NCBI GenBank assembly: GCA_964007475.1
Contig: OZ023274.1
Location: 55,947,851 to 56,011,850, forward strand
DNA length: 64,000 nucleotides
Source of the DNA: Hybos culiciformis
Taxonomy: Eukaryota; Arthropoda; Insecta; Diptera; Hybotidae
Reading direction: 5' to 3'
Shown here: positions 44,765 through 57,291 of the stretch, piece after piece
Layout of the letters: each line of letters starts with the position of its first letter
Position numbering within the stretch: position 1 is the stretch's first letter
Made by a program: the position numbers and the translations under genes
The notes under the pieces: generated by a model
The model's input: the letters and a program-made list of their open reading frames with translations, nothing else
Told to the model about the DNA's origin: nothing
The model's database searches: none

Positions 44765-46250
44765 TTATTTTTTTATTTATTTATTTATTTATTTATTTAT
44801 TCCATAATAATAATCATACATTTAATGTAAAACTTATGGCTAAATACACGCCAGAGTGACCAGACCAGACCATAATGTCGTATTTATACAATTTTATACA
44901 TTTTATTTTTTTTTTAATTTGGCCTACAATTTTATGTTCAATTTTTACTTTATTTTACAATTTATTTTTAATTAATAAATTAGGTTAAATATTGGTTGGA
45001 AGTTGGGATTGACTGAAGAACGAAAAAAGGTTAGGACTTCTGGTTTTAGGGTTTAGGATATTTTGAAGAGATATGTTATTTTGGAGAGAGAGTTCCAGAT
45101 ATTTTTGGATATGTTACAGTGAATTAATGTCAGTTCTATGTTAAGGTTTTCGTTGCATAGGCTCGTTGGGGAGGTGTCTTTTGGAAGATATGTTTTTTTA
45201 TTAAATAAGCAGTAGCCAAGTCTTAGTCTGCTAAGTTGTACACATTCTTTTCGGATAAGCTTAGGGTCTTATATAGGGTGTTGAATAGTGAACCAATGTG
45301 ATCTTAAAAAGCTGCAGGATTGATTCCATTTTTCTTGTCATGTCGAATTTAGATTATTTATTCATTTATTGATGTATAATGATATGTCTATGGGGTAATT
45401 TCTCCGTCTATGGAGTACATGAGTGTGGGTTTTTCCTTTTTCTTGTCCTCTAAATCTGCTGCCTCATTACCTAAAATGGTTTTATGGCCTGGAATGCAGC
45501 TTAAGATTAAGTTTCCGTCTGCATTAATTAATTTATCTCTTATTATTGAAGGAAGCAATAATTTCTTGTTAATATTTTTAATTAAAAGTCTGAATGTATC
45601 GTTGTAGGGGTATTTGAGTTTTCTGCGCAAGTTATATCTTCAAGGATAGCCGATGCTTCTGCTGTGTATACTGTTGTGAAGGTTTGGAGCAAGTATGTTA
45701 AAATAAGGGTACCGTGGGGGTCAACTATTGAAAAACTGCAACTATTTTTTTTTTTTGTGATTGAATAGGGAATGTTGGTCGAGAAGTGCTAGATGCTGTT
45801 GTTGATGGATAGTGCTGGAAGACGATTTTCCCTGATGACGAAACCTAGAGTTTAGTACTTTTTCATCGAATAATCAGGAGGGTTTTTGAAGGAGGATTCG
45901 ACTGCGTTTGGTAAAAGGGATCTGTTTCCAAGCTATTGAATATTTTGAACCAATGATCAAGAGAAGATTTGGTGCCATTCTTGGAACTTATGTTTTTTAT
46001 ATTTTGTAAGCATTTATGTAGAGTCAAATTCGTTTAGTTTGGTTTTTTATTATTAGTTTGATTGAAAAAATCTTTGCCCGTTCTTCAAAGGTTGGAACTC
46101 CGGCTTCAATTAACAGCGAATTTATGGGTCACCCAAGCATATTCGGAATATTAAATAAATGGAGACTTGAAATTTTTAAATTAGTTGTTTGTTACAATTC
46201 AAGCCGTAGATTGTTATACCATAGTCCAGTTCTCCCGAGACTAGTGCTTT
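44765..46250 (-). pseudogene. LINE fragment with RNase H domain, decayed
   Basis: On the minus strand, a TA-rich tail ((TTTA)n at about 44765-44800 on the plus strand) marks the 3' end. The 80-codon frame at 45388-45630 has IPGHKTILGNEAADLE, the conserved C-terminal motif of LINE RNase H (GH-x-G-I-x-GNE-x-AD). Just upstream (about 45640-45690), TVYTAEASAILEDI matches the Glu-containing RNase H helix. Near 46060-46120, LLIEAGVPTFEERA in a shifted frame matches the region after the RT thumb in I/R1-type LINEs. Several frameshifts separate these pieces. It is a different LINE group from the ones at 9234 and 48452, which lack RNase H. Confidence 0.75.
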
Positions 46251-46259
46251 AGCTATCTA

Positions 46260-47145
46260 AATGCGGTCGACCTTTGCTCTTTTTGAGGATGATATCTATT
46301 TATAACTTTGCTTGATGATAAGTATCAAATAAAAAAAGGTCAGCATAAATTTTGTTCAGTTTTTGCTTTCAATTATTTGGCTAGAATTTTAAGTTTATAT
46401 TACAATTCAAATTAAGTTCCACAATTGTTTAATTAGCAATCATAATTATAAAAATAATTAATTGTTGTGTGTTCGTTTAACCGCTAAAAACTCAAAAGTG
46501 AACCATCTGATTCTTGTTGAAACTTGCAGAACATTTTAAGAAAGGTTTATAGCCTTAATGGTTTATCACTTACTTTACCTGAACTTTTAATTTTTTTTAT
46601 GTTTATTAGCTTAAAGTAAAAAAGAAAATCTTACTTAATATTTCCACTCAAAAATTTAAATTCTTAAGAATTTTTAAGTTATTTTTATTTATTTTAAATT
46701 ACAGAAGTTTACATACCAGAAAACAGCTTTGTAATATTTCAAAATATTTTCTAAAATTATTTAAATTTCAAAATCATTGTTTTTAATCAAAATAAAAAAA
46801 TTCTAAATTAATTATCAATTTTTTTTTTTTTTGCTTCCTTTCTTCTCGTATTTTTTTCTTTTTTTAGGGCTACCGTATACAATTTTAAAAACATATGTAC
46901 AAAAATTTTTATACACAAGAATTAAATTTTATTCTTCAATTTTAGAAAAATTGAAGCATTAAAATAATATGTATAAAAAAGTTCTATTTCGTTACGGGTT
47001 GGTAATTTGAAAAAGTATCGAGAAATATCGATAATTATCGAATATTTTACAATAAATTCTCGTCAACGAGAATTTATCAAAACCGAGAAATCATGAAAAA
47101 AAAAATTATTAAACTAAATTGTATCCGAAACCGCCATTAAACATT
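46260..47145. other. AT-rich non-coding stretch
   Basis: No gene, splice-consistent exon or element end was recognised. Missing CAP exons were searched for here on the minus strand without success. Confidence 0.4.
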
Positions 47146-47148
47146 AAT

Positions 47149-47460
47149 TTGGATTATTAAAATCATAAATTTAGGATATTACTAGTATATGTGTTGGTTT
47201 GTAAGCTGGGATGTGTTTGTTTGTTTGTGTTGGTTTAATAAATTAGAACATTTAACTTTGTTAGAGGTTCAAAAAAGAACACTATTAATACTATATGTAT
47301 GTATTTGGATTATTAAATGCATAATTTTAGGATTTACTAGTATATGTTGCTTTGTGAGCCAGGATGTGTTTTTATGTTTGTATTGGTTTGTTACATAAGA
47401 ATCTGTTGCTTTGTTAAAAGTTCGAAAAAGGGTACTATTAGAATTAGAACAATACGCATG
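47149..47460. repeat. 155-bp tandem repeat, two diverged copies
   Basis: TTGGATTATTAAA...TACTAGTATATG...GGATGTGTTT begins at 47149 and again at 47304. Confidence 0.75.
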
Positions 47461-47708
47461 TAACCACAAAACAAAATTCTTTTGTGGCTTACTGCAGTAG
47501 TAGAAAATAACAAGCTTCGTAGAATAGTTTTAATTTTAATATTAAATGTAACATAAACAATTTAAAACTTTTTTAATTTTTTTTTCTTTATCCTGCAATT
47601 TAAAAGAATATGAAACATGAATAAGTAATTTATTGCATAATACAAATTTCATAAAACTAGTTACTAGATGTTAAAATATTTCAAATAACTGAGCTAATGT
47701 TGGAACAT

Positions 47709-48116
47709 GGATATTTGTCCGCGATTTTTTGTGGGCGAATTAACAACATTTTGCAAAATGACATTTGTCCCCGATTTTTTTGTGCACGGACAAGTAACAT
47801 TTTGGGATTTATAACATAAAAACTCCAAAGAACACGTGCCCCACGGCATTTTTCCTTCTCCTGCGCCCTAATTTTTGTTTAAAGAAGAAACCCCCTACCC
47901 CAGGTCACGAGTTCTTGGTCCGCGATTGATTACATGAAAACTCCAAAGAACTAGTGCTCTAAAAAACTAGTGCTTCATAAAACCGGGTTTCTCGTTATAT
48001 AAAAAAAAAATAGGGAATAGTAGACCCAAAAATCCCCTTCCCGAAAGAATCGCGTACAAACACCATTTTGCAAAATTTAATTTAGCCGCGCATTAAAAAA
48101 TCGCGGATAAATGTCC
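47709..48116. mobile_element. Inverted-repeat element with ATTTGTCCGCGATTTTTT ends
   Basis: GGATATTTGTCCGCGATTTT at left and its near-complement (AAAATCGCGGATAAATGTCC) at right are paired. A second ATTTGTCCCCGATTTTT lies at about 47763. No coding capacity; no clear target duplication. Confidence 0.6.
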
Positions 48117-48451
48117 CTCGGAAAATTATCCATCCCCCTTTTCTTTGATTTTACATTTTTTTTCATTTTACAGCATTGTACGATCACTATTTTTAAATCA
48201 AAAGAATACAGGACAAACAAAAATTATCTTCGGGAACTAAATTTTCAATAAAATTATTCCTATGTCCTCCATTAGAAAATTTAAATGATAAATTTTTGTA
48301 TGGAAATTTAATTTTTTTTCAGGAAAATACTTTTCATTTAAAATTTTTTTTGAAGCTTATTCATTTTGAACTGCGCTTTAGGCACAAATACGATGATCCT
48401 AGTTTTACAAAGGAAAATTCATTTTAGATTTTTTATAATATTGTAATATTT

Positions 48452-50255
48452 ATTATTATTTATTTATTTATTTATTTCATATCTGCTTAATACAAACAGT
48501 TTACAAAAAAAGCTTAAATCTACAGTTTACAAAAAATATACAATATCTAAGCAAAAATTAACTTACATATAGTAAATGAAAGAATTTATTATTTAATATT
48601 TATTATACTAAAAAACAAAAAAAATAATTATCTTAGCAAGAATTAAGTTACAAAACATAATTCTATTCGTAAGAAATAAAATATTGTTAGAGAAAGTCAA
48701 TATGGTTAAATAATCGAGTTTTTTGAATATGTTTTGATAAGGAAAGGCCAATCAAATCTTTGTATCTATTACCCAAAATCAACATTCGATTGACAGGTTC
48801 AAATTTACAATAATTAGTTATATGGGGAAAAGTAACAAAGAGATTTGGGGAGAGCAATCTAAAATTTGTAGTAAAATAAATGTTATTGGAAATATATTTG
48901 GATACTATATTATTGTTAATAATTTCAATTAGGAAAATGAGATCAGCCACCTCTCGCCTTTTTTCTAATGAAGTCAAATTAATGAAATTAAGTCTGTTCT
49001 GATAAGATGGAAGAACAAGTGGGTCAGACCAAGGTAAGTTGCGTAAAGCAAATCTCAGAAATTTTTTCTGAATGGATTCAATTCTATCAATATGAACTTG
49101 ATAGAACGGAGACCAGACTTGGCTGGCATATTCCAGATTGGGTCGGACCAACGTCATAAAAAGAGCTTTTAAATATAGGGATCTGGAAAATCTTTGGACC
49201 ATCGTTTTACGAAACCCAACATTGAATTGGCTTTGTTTATAATATAGGTGTAATGATTTTTGAAAGAAACTTTTTCATCAAAGTAAATGGCGAGATCTTT
49301 AATTGATTGAACTTTTTCCAAAGGTTCGTTGTTAAAAGAGTAAGATGTTTGAATTCTATTTACTCGACGGGAATAAGTCACAAATTGGCATTTGCCAATA
49401 TTAAGCTTAAGATTATTAACATGACACCAATTATAGAAGTCGTCTAGGTCATGTTGAAGCAGAGAGCTATCAGATTCAGTAACAATTTTTTTTTTAATTT
49501 TCATATCATCTGCATATATCTGCACGTCACAATGGTTTAAACGGAAATGACGTCATTTACAGAAATTATAAAAAGTAATGGGCCTAAGTGACTTCCTTGG
49601 GGAACTCCGGAGTTTGCTGAAATAGGAGACGATGGAACGCGTCTGAAAGTGACATTGTAACTTCTCCCCGACAGGTAAGACTGTATCCAGTTTAGAAAAT
49701 ATTCAGGGAAGCCGTAAGCTTTCATTTTAAGAAGAATTACGCTATGTGGTAAGATGTCAAAAGCTTTACTTAAGTCAGTATAGACGACGTCTGTTTGAAA
49801 ACCTTCGTCCATGTTAGCTAGAAATTTGGAAGTATCTACATTCAACTAAGTTTGTTGTGGTCGATTTATGCTTCATAAAACCGTGTTGGTTATCAACAAG
49901 AAATTTTGTGCAATGAGGATAAATTTCGTCAAAGATTATGAGTTCAAACAGTTTTGGGATTGAGGAAAGCTTTGCGATAGGGCGGTAATTAGCGACATCA
50001 TTACTAGCATTGGCTTTATGGATGGGTCTGATATATGCCTTTTTCCAGATGGATGGAAAAATACCTGAGGACAGGAAAGGTTGAAGAGGCAGGATAATGG
50101 GAGAGCAAGAACGTCGGAACAATTTTTTAAAATAATTTCTGGGACACCATCTGGACCTGGAGACGCACTATTTCCGGGACGGTTCAGGTATTTTTTTACC
50201 AGATCGTAGTCAAAATAAAGATTGGAGAAGGTTGTTTTGGGACAGTTATTCAAAT
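48452..50255 (-). pseudogene. 5'-truncated LINE, RT to C terminus, jockey/CR1-like
   Basis: The minus strand reads, in order, GPDGVPEIILKNC (about 50150), YRPIAKLSSIPKLFE, YTDLSKAFDILPH (49537-49845 frame), GVPQGSHLGPLLF, YADDMKI (about 49515), then RIESIQKKFLRFALRNLPW (48687-49202 frame). At least four frame changes separate them. The 3' end is an A/T microsatellite ((AAAT)n in element sense, 48452-48478). No endonuclease remains. It shares motif wording with the LINE at 9234 but is clearly another subfamily. It stops about 115 bp short of the BEL/Pao left LTR. Confidence 0.9.
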
Positions 50256-50368
50256 GGGTGAAATGAAATTAGAATCCAAATTATTGTTATTCTAAAAAAT
50301 GTATTTGCAATATTATGCAAAAACACATGAGAAAATTATTTGCAAAACACACATAAACGTTTTATTAT

Positions 50369-50626
50369 TGTTCATCATATGAACAAAATAAATATTGCAT
50401 GTGAAATTGCAACTTGTGTAATTCTCACAAACTTAAGCATTTTACACTGGTTTCAATTTCACATGCAATTCTTATCTATATTTTCATTGTTAATTTTGCT
50501 AAATTGGCATTTTTGGTTGCAACTTGTGTAATTCTCACAAACTTAAGCATTTTACACTGGTTTCAATTTCACATGCAATTCTTATCTATATTTTCATTGT
50601 TAATTTTGCTAAATTGGCATTTTTGG
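50369..50626 (+). repeat. Left LTR with internal 110-bp duplication
   Basis: The TGTTCATC start is shared with the right LTR. The segment 50407-50516 is repeated at 50517-50626; the right LTR has it once. The right LTR differs by only a few bases otherwise. The LTR could end at TTGGCA (50619), leaving TTTT before the primer site. Confidence 0.8.
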
Positions 50627-51826
50627 TCCTTCGAGCCAGATGAGAAAGACAGTCCAAGTCGAAAAACTTATAATTATTTAAAAACAAGATTAGTTAAATT
50701 AGAAGAACTTTTTAGTGAATTTAATGCAAATGATATTAAATTAAAAGAACAAAAAGACAGTGATCCAAATAGTGAATATTTTACAAGAAATTATTTTGAC
50801 AGTGTCGAAAAATTGTATGAAGCATTTAAGATGACCCTTGTAGAAAAACGCAAAGAATTGCAAACCCAAGAAGTCGAAGCTGAAAAACGAAAAAAAGAGC
50901 TTGAGCAGCAATTAAGGGAAGCAGAGGAGCTTCAAAAACAGAGAGAAGAAGAAGCAGTAGCTGCCAAATTAGAAAAGGAGAAACTGCAGAGAACACTGTC
51001 AAACCACCAAAGTAACAGTGATGATGATGATTATGAAGAAGAATATTCCACAACAGGTAACTCGTTATTGAAAGGACAGCAAGAATCAATGAAGCTGATG
51101 GAGAGGATCATCAGCGAGGTAGAAAAGGAAGAAAAAGGTAAATCAAAAATTTATTACAAAGAAAAATTAAAAACTCTGGATCGATACTGGGAAAACATAT
51201 CAAAGACCCATATCGATTTAGTTAAGGTTGGCGGTCAGGACGTCAAAAAATATATTGAGTCACAAACTTTTCAAGTAATGGAAGATCGATATCAATCCAT
51301 TACTATTTCGGTACAAGAAAGAATAGAAATTTCCTGCTTCAGTAGTAATAATATAAAATTACCAAAATTTGATTTACCTACCTTTTCGGGAAAATATCTT
51401 GAATGGAAACAGTTCGAAAATTTAGTTAAAGAGACACTTCTTCCAAACACCACAATTGGGCCTTCACAAAAACTTTTGTATCTTAAACAAGCGCTTAAGG
51501 GAGAAGCTGCACAACTTGTACGAAATTTTACTGTAACCGAAGATAACCTAACAACAGTTTGGGAAATTTTAAATGAAAGGTATAACAATAAACGAGTATT
51601 GTTACACCATCAATTAGAGAAGATTTTGTCATTGAAAAATCTACCTCAAGAAAATGCAAGCGGCATTCGAAATTTATACGATTGCGTAAATGAAGCAATG
51701 TTGGCCATAAGTAATTTAGGGGTACAAACTGAAAATTGGGACCCAATAATAGTGCACATACTGCTGCAAAAATTAGACAGAGATTCTCGACGTCTCTTTG
51801 AACAAAATTTAAAGAAACCCACGTGA
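50573..51826 (+). pseudogene. gag of BEL/Pao element
   Basis: The frame is open from inside the LTR to TGA at 51824-51826. The true start is unclear: Met codons upstream of the primer site lie in LTR sequence, and the conserved part begins after it. About residues 75-140 after the LTR form a highly charged Glu/Lys/Gln coiled coil. The second half (from LPKFDLPTFSGKYLEWKQF) matches the DUF1759-type capsid region of BEL/Pao Gag. The frame change near 51825 separates it from the zinc knuckles. Gag would form the particle and bind element RNA. Confidence 0.8.
50624..50637 (+). other. Primer binding site, complementary to tRNA-Tyr 3' end
   Basis: TGGTCCTTCGAGCC is complementary to GGCTCGAAGGACCA, the conserved 3' end of animal tRNA-Tyr. 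It lies directly after the left LTR, as expected for minus-strand priming. Confidence 0.8.
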
Positions 51827-52148
51827 AATACAAAACTTAACCACATTTTTTGAATTCTTGAAAACTAGATTTAATTCGTTAGAAGCTACAGAAGCTAGAA
51901 ACGACAATAAATTTTTCAAAAAGGCTGAAAAATCATCAACGTTCGTAACAACGAAGAAAGGTTGCCAAATCTGCAATGGTGATCACAAAATTTTTGCATG
52001 CGAGAAATTCAAGTCGCTAGACTTAAATAAAAAATTTGAAATTGTAAAAAAACATAAATTGTGTCACAATTGCTGAAGTTCTACTCATCTACAAAAAGAC
52101 TGTAAGAGTACCTACAAATGTCGGGGTTGTTCAGGTAGACACCATACC
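51827..52148 (+). pseudogene. gag zinc-knuckle region of BEL/Pao element, with stop
   Basis: Frame shifted relative to gag. CQICNGDHKIFAC is a CX2CX3HX4C knuckle. A second knuckle begins CHNC and continues HLQKDC, but a TGA at 52074-52076 interrupts it; CRGCSGRHH follows as a third. The frame then runs into the protease. Confidence 0.75.
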
Positions 52149-52862
52149 TTGCTGCATAACCCTAAGAAAATCAATGAAGGCTCCGGTAAAGAGCAAAAAT
52201 GTGAAAGTTCGGGCAGCTCGTCGAATGCAAGTTCAAGTGGTTCGGAAAATAGAAACGAAACGAAGTCGCTTCACACCACAAAAATTAATACGAATGTTGT
52301 TCTTTTAGCAACAGCTCGAATAAAGGTATTAACGGAACGCGGAAATTATCTAGAATTGCGCGCGTTACTAGATCAAGGGTCGCAGTCGTCGCTTATTACT
52401 GAAAACGCGGCGCAACAACTTAACTTGAAACGCATAAAAAATAAAATTATTATCGGCGGTATCGGTAATAATAAAACACAACTCTCGAAATATCAAGTGG
52501 AAATTCAAGTTAGGCCACATTTTAAATCAAAATTTAAAATAAATACTACTGCATTGATAATACCAAAAATTACTAATCTAAACCTTCCAAAGCAATTAGA
52601 AGTTTCTCTTCAGCAGATCAAAGGCATCACATTAGCAGATCCCAACTTTTTAGAGCCTGGTCAGATTGATATTCTTCTAGGTGCAGAAGTAATTGCTCAG
52701 ATATTGCTCAGTGGTGTCATCAAGGAAAAATCAAATTTAATAACAGCTCAGCACACTGAATTAGGTTGGATTTTATCAGGATGCATTAATGAAAAAACAT
52801 CAGACCGTGTAGAATGCTTATGTTCAATGACTGAAATTGAAGACAGTTTAGAAAGATTTTAG
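52149..52862 (+). pseudogene. Aspartic protease region of BEL/Pao pol
   Basis: In the pol frame. LLDQGSQSSLI carries the catalytic Asp in a D-x-G-S-Q-S context typical of BEL/Pao proteases (Gln replaces the more common Ser or Thr after Asp). Downstream, DILLGAEV matches the conserved LLG strand. The frame ends with TAG at 52860-52862, and the same frame continues after it, so the stop looks like a point mutation. Confidence 0.8.
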
Positions 52863-53270
52863 GAAACAGAAAATTTTGAGATTGGTAATCCGGTAAATGA
52901 TGAAACGACAATGTGTGAACAACATTATGAAGCGAATACAAAAAGGACTGCAGAAGGCAGGTACATAGTAAAAATCCCATTTAAAATAGAAAATTTTTTA
53001 ATTTTAGGCAAATCAAAATCAAGGGCCATGGCTAGACTTTTTAGCATGGAAAGAAAATTTGAAAAGGATGCTGAATTAAAACAAAATTATATTGATTTCA
53101 TGAGGGAATATCATGAGCTTGGTCACATGAAGGAAGCACCGTTATTGAAAAAAAATGAAGAGCATTTTTATTTGCCACATCATGCTGTTGTTAGGAAGGA
53201 TAAGACAACAACAAAGTTAAGAGTGGTATTCGATGCGTCCTCCAAGTCTGATAGTGGTGTAAGTCTCTAA
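52863..53270 (+). pseudogene. Start of RT region of BEL/Pao pol, bounded by stops
   Basis: The same frame continues after TAG. It has YIVKIPFK, a helical run ending GHM, YLPHHAVVRKDK and LRVVFDASSKS, the fingers start of the BEL/Pao RT. TAA at 53268-53270 ends it one residue before the palm region resumes in the same frame. Confidence 0.78.
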
Positions 53271-53276
53271 GATAAA

Positions 53277-56200
53277 ATGATTAATGGGCCCATACTGCAA
53301 GATGATCTACTCGACATTTTAATTCGCTGGAGAAGATCTCGAATTAGTCTGTGTGCCGATGTTTGTAAGATGTACAGGCAAATTATGGTTTGTGAAGAGC
53401 AACTGAATTACCAACGCATCTTGTGGAGAGAAAATGTTCATGATCCAATAAAGGAATTTCAACTGACCACTGTCACTTATGGTATGAAAACAGCTCCCTA
53501 CTTGGCGATCAAAACATTACGTCAGCTGGCATGTGATGGTAGAGCCAAATATCCAAAGGCAGCTGAAATTGTGTTGAATGATTTTTATGTGGATGATTGC
53601 ATCACAGGTTTCGATACGATTGAAGAAACTCAAGAAGGTCAGTTGCAGCTTGACGAATTATTGAAAACGGGTGGATTCCAGTTAGGAAAATGGATTAGCA
53701 ATGAGCCGGCTGTATTACAAACTATTGAAGAAGATTGTACAAAATTGATTTCACTCAGCAAAGATGAAATTCACAAAACATTGGGAATCTATTGGAGTCC
53801 AACAAACGATTTTTTCATGTATAAATTAAGCATAACTAACAGAGATAATCCCACAAAACGGGAATTTTTATCAGAGGCTTCTAAAATATTTGACCCTGTT
53901 GGATGGATAGCTCCAATAATTCTTAATATTAAACTCCTTTTCCAAGAAATATGGATTTCAAAGATTGGATGGGATGAATATTTACCGCATAATATTTTGA
54001 AAAAATGGAATAATCTAAGATGCGACTTGCAACAGCTAGAGAAGATAATTATTCCAAGATGGATTGGGTGGTCAACAGGTGAAAAAATAGAGCTTCATGG
54101 GTTCGCAGATTCGTCACAAAAGGCATACGCAGCGGCGGTGTACGTGCGAATAATGAAAAATAATGCAACCAAAGTATTATTGCTCACTTCAAAGACACGG
54201 GTAGCTCCATTACGAACAAAATTGTCAATCCCGAAACTAGAATTGTGTGGTGCAATACTTCTAGCAAAGCTAATGGCACGAGTCAAAAATGCTTTAAAAA
54301 TTCAGTTACACGACACAGGTTATTGGACAGATTCTATGGTTGTACTATCTTGGATCCAGTCAACATCAAAACGTTATCCTGTGTTTATAGAAAATAGAAA
54401 AGCTATAATATTACAACATTCCAGCATTGAACAATGGAAATATGTTTCATCTGAAGAGAACCCAGCCGACGTGGCATCAAGGGTCTCAAAAATTAACAAC
54501 TTTCTTAGTAATGAGCTTTGGTGGCAAGGTCCTCATTGGCTATCGCAAAGTACGGCTGCTTGGAGAAGCAGCGAAATAATATTGTCAGAAGACAGTGAAG
54601 AAACACAGGTTTTTTCCACTAAAATTGAAAATATTTTTATAGAAACTCTATTATCAAAATTTTCTTCAATTCAAAAATTATTTAAAGCTATTGTTTATAT
54701 TTATAAATTTTTTTATTTTTGCAAGAAAAAGACAAACGTAAGCAGTGAAGTTACAACCGAAGAATTGGAAAATGCAAGATGTGTCATAGTGAAAATGGTT
54801 CAACTTAACGAATTTTATGATGAAATAACCTGTCTGCAACATTCCAAGCCACTTCCAAGAAGCAGTAGAATACTTAGCCTAAATCCATTTCTTGACAACA
54901 ACCAACTTCTCCGTGTAGGAGGCAGATTAGATAATTCCAACTTAGATTTCAGTCAAAAACATCCAATAATCATATCAAATAATTCCCTATTGACCAAAAT
55001 GATAATACAGTACTATCATAAGCTGACTCTTCATGGTGGAACGGCGCTTACACTTTCAATGATTAGACAGCAATACTGGATTCTCAAAGGTAAAATGACA
55101 GTAAAATTTGAACTACAAAAATGTGTTATTTGTTTTAGGCACAAATGTCAAGCAAACCAGCAATTGATGGGTAATTTACCAGAATGCAGAACAAATATAA
55201 GTCGTCCTTTTAGTAAGGTTGGTGTCGACTACGCTGGACCAATAAATTTGCGAATGGCTAAAGGACGAGGGACGAAGACCTTCAAAGGGTACATATCAGT
55301 ATTTCTTTGTTTGGTGACAAAGGCTATACATCTCGAAGTTGCATCTGATCTCAGTGCTGAAGGGTTTTTAAATACTTTCAAACGTTTTTCTGGCCGCAGA
55401 GGCATCCCATCAGATATCTGGAGTGATAATGCCACCAACTTTGGTCTAGCTAATAAGATATTAGAAAAGAGCGTGAAAGAGTTTAACCAAGCTTATAAAA
55501 ACAACATGTTGCAACATTTTCAGCAATATGGTCTAAAATGGCATTTTATTCCTCCTGCTTCGCCTCATTTTGGTGGAATATGGGAAGCAGGAGTGAAAAG
55601 TGTCAAATATCATCTTAAACGAATTCTTCATACAACGAATATGACCTTCGAAGAACTAAACACAGTTTTAGTTCAAATCGAGGCGTGCTTGAATTCTCGA
55701 CCAATGTGTGCATTAAGTGACGACATCAACGATAGAGATATGTTAACACCAGGACATTTTCTAATGGGAACAGCTCCATTGTCATTTCCTTCAAAGAATG
55801 AAGACGAAGAGGGAAGTTATGTTAAGAAATGGAAGTTAGTTCAACGTCTGCAACAACAATTTTGGCAGAAGTGGTCAAATCAGTATCTTAGTCGATTGCA
55901 AAATAGACCGAAGTGGAAAATTGAAAAACCAAACGTAAAAGTCGGTGAACTTGTATTGGTGAAAAATGAAAATATGCCTCCAGCGCAGTGGCCTTTAGCC
56001 AGAATAACACAGACTCATCCAGGACCTGATGGGAGAGTTAGAGTTGTTACGTTAAAGGCAAAAAATGGTCATATACAACGCAACATCACAAAAATATGTC
56101 CCTTGCCAATTGAATACCACAATGATTCCGAAAGCGAAGATAAGACATCTGACGAAAGGCAATCTAATGAAGATGGTATGGGCACGAAATCCAAGAAGAC

Positions 56201-57023
56201 GTCGAGAAAAGATGCAACCAAATTGAAGAATGGACTAAGTACTCTTTTTGTAGGACTATTGGTGCTGATGGTACCAACCTCACTGGAGGCTGATATCAAC
56301 GTATCATCAGTTAATGTGACGAAGTTCGAGAATCCACCTGGCATGTTCTTTGAAAGTTTGGGAACAATCCAAACCGTTACCAGTGAATGGAATATATTCA
56401 TACACATTAATCTTACATCGTATTGGCAACAAACCAGGAACTTCCAAACATGTATTTTGAATATAACAGAGTTATGTGGCAAAACGTGTACTGGGATATC
56501 GATGAATGAATGTAAGGGCATATCAAGAGAATTGTGTAGTGGAATATCAAATGAACTTAACCAAAGAATGTCTCTAACCAACCAATTGGAATTAATGCAA
56601 AATTATGTTGAAGCAACTTTTTCGTCATTAGCGGCAGAGCAGCATAAACATCTCATTACGCAAAGATTAAATTCTCTATCGACGTTTTTAGCTCTAACTA
56701 TGACTGATTATGAAAATCTTCAACAATCATTGATAGATTTGGTTTTAGATACAACACATGCGTTTCTCAATCCACACATAATAACACCTACCCAGATGCA
56801 ACAGCAGTTGAATACAATAATGGCCAATATACCATCGACGTTAATATTACCAACAAAAGATCTTACAAAAATATACAAAATTATGACGATCAAAACAAGA
56901 ATAACAAAAAAGGGAATTGTTTTCAAGGTCGGTGTACCCTTAGTTGCAACCGAAGGGTTTCAGCTCTTCTATTTAACACCAGTACCGTTCCTGATTAGTG
57001 GAAACAAAGGTTTCCACAATTAG
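53277..57023 (+). pseudogene. BEL/Pao pol: RT, RNase H, integrase, running into env-like region
   Basis: One open frame of 1,248 codons. RT: ADVCKMYRQI near residue 25 and the active-site YVDD near 103. RNase H: HGFADSSQKAYAAAVY near 274, LELCGAILLAKL, then YWTDSMVVLSW and NPADVASR. Integrase: an HHCC-like zinc region (H-x-H, then C-V-I-C), then the DDE triad in VDYAGP, SDNATNF and GIWEAGVKS, followed by the DUF5641-type C-terminal fold (GELVLVKNENMPPAQWPLAR). After about residue 945 an acidic linker leads without a stop into the env-like part. The catalytic residues look intact here, yet the upstream stops make the element defective. Confidence 0.88.
56161..57023 (+). pseudogene. env-like region of BEL/Pao element, truncated
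   Basis: In frame with integrase. A hydrophobic run (LSTLFVGLLVLMVP, about 56235-56280) could be a signal peptide. Four N-x-S/T sites and paired cysteines follow, then an extended helical stretch. The end reads KIYKIMTIKTRI, then VGVPLVATEGFQLFYLTPVPF, a pattern seen in insect retroelement env and baculovirus F-type proteins. No furin-type site or fusion-peptide-like segment is apparent. Soon after PVPF the frame stops at 57021, and the membrane anchor appears in another frame with most of the usual ectodomain C-terminal part missing. It is therefore an internally deleted relic. Confidence 0.65.
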
Positions 57024-57282
57024 TCCCATCACTAGGAACAATGAATCACAAAAATTGGACAACGAGATTGAAAGGTTGAAGGAAGATGAATCATCAGTGA
57101 AATTATCACCTCATCATGTACATCATTACACAATTTCGTACACAACATTGATATGTTTGATGGGAATTTTCATCTTTGTATGTTTCAACTGTTATAAAAG
57201 GTCATCAGCTGCCCAAGATGATACACCACCTTCAGCAGCGAACCAACCCAGATCACCAGCACCTCAGGAATTTATTGTTTAG
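57024..57282 (+). pseudogene. env-like membrane anchor and tail in a shifted frame
   Basis: In the +1 frame relative to pol, an acidic segment leads to a transmembrane helix (TLICLMGIFIFVCF, about 57138-57180) and a Pro/Ser-rich cytoplasmic tail ending at TAG 57280-57282, just before the right LTR. This supports an env origin for the whole 3' region. Confidence 0.6.
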
Positions 57283-57291
57283 TTGGGACTA

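Noticed and set aside
50414..50640. Hydrophobic N-terminal extension of gag
   Set aside because: It is a translation of the LTR and its duplicate, so it is unlikely to be protein coding.
54095..56926. Minus-strand frames opposite the BEL/Pao pol (63-170 codons)
   Set aside because: They are shadows of the pol coding strand without motifs.
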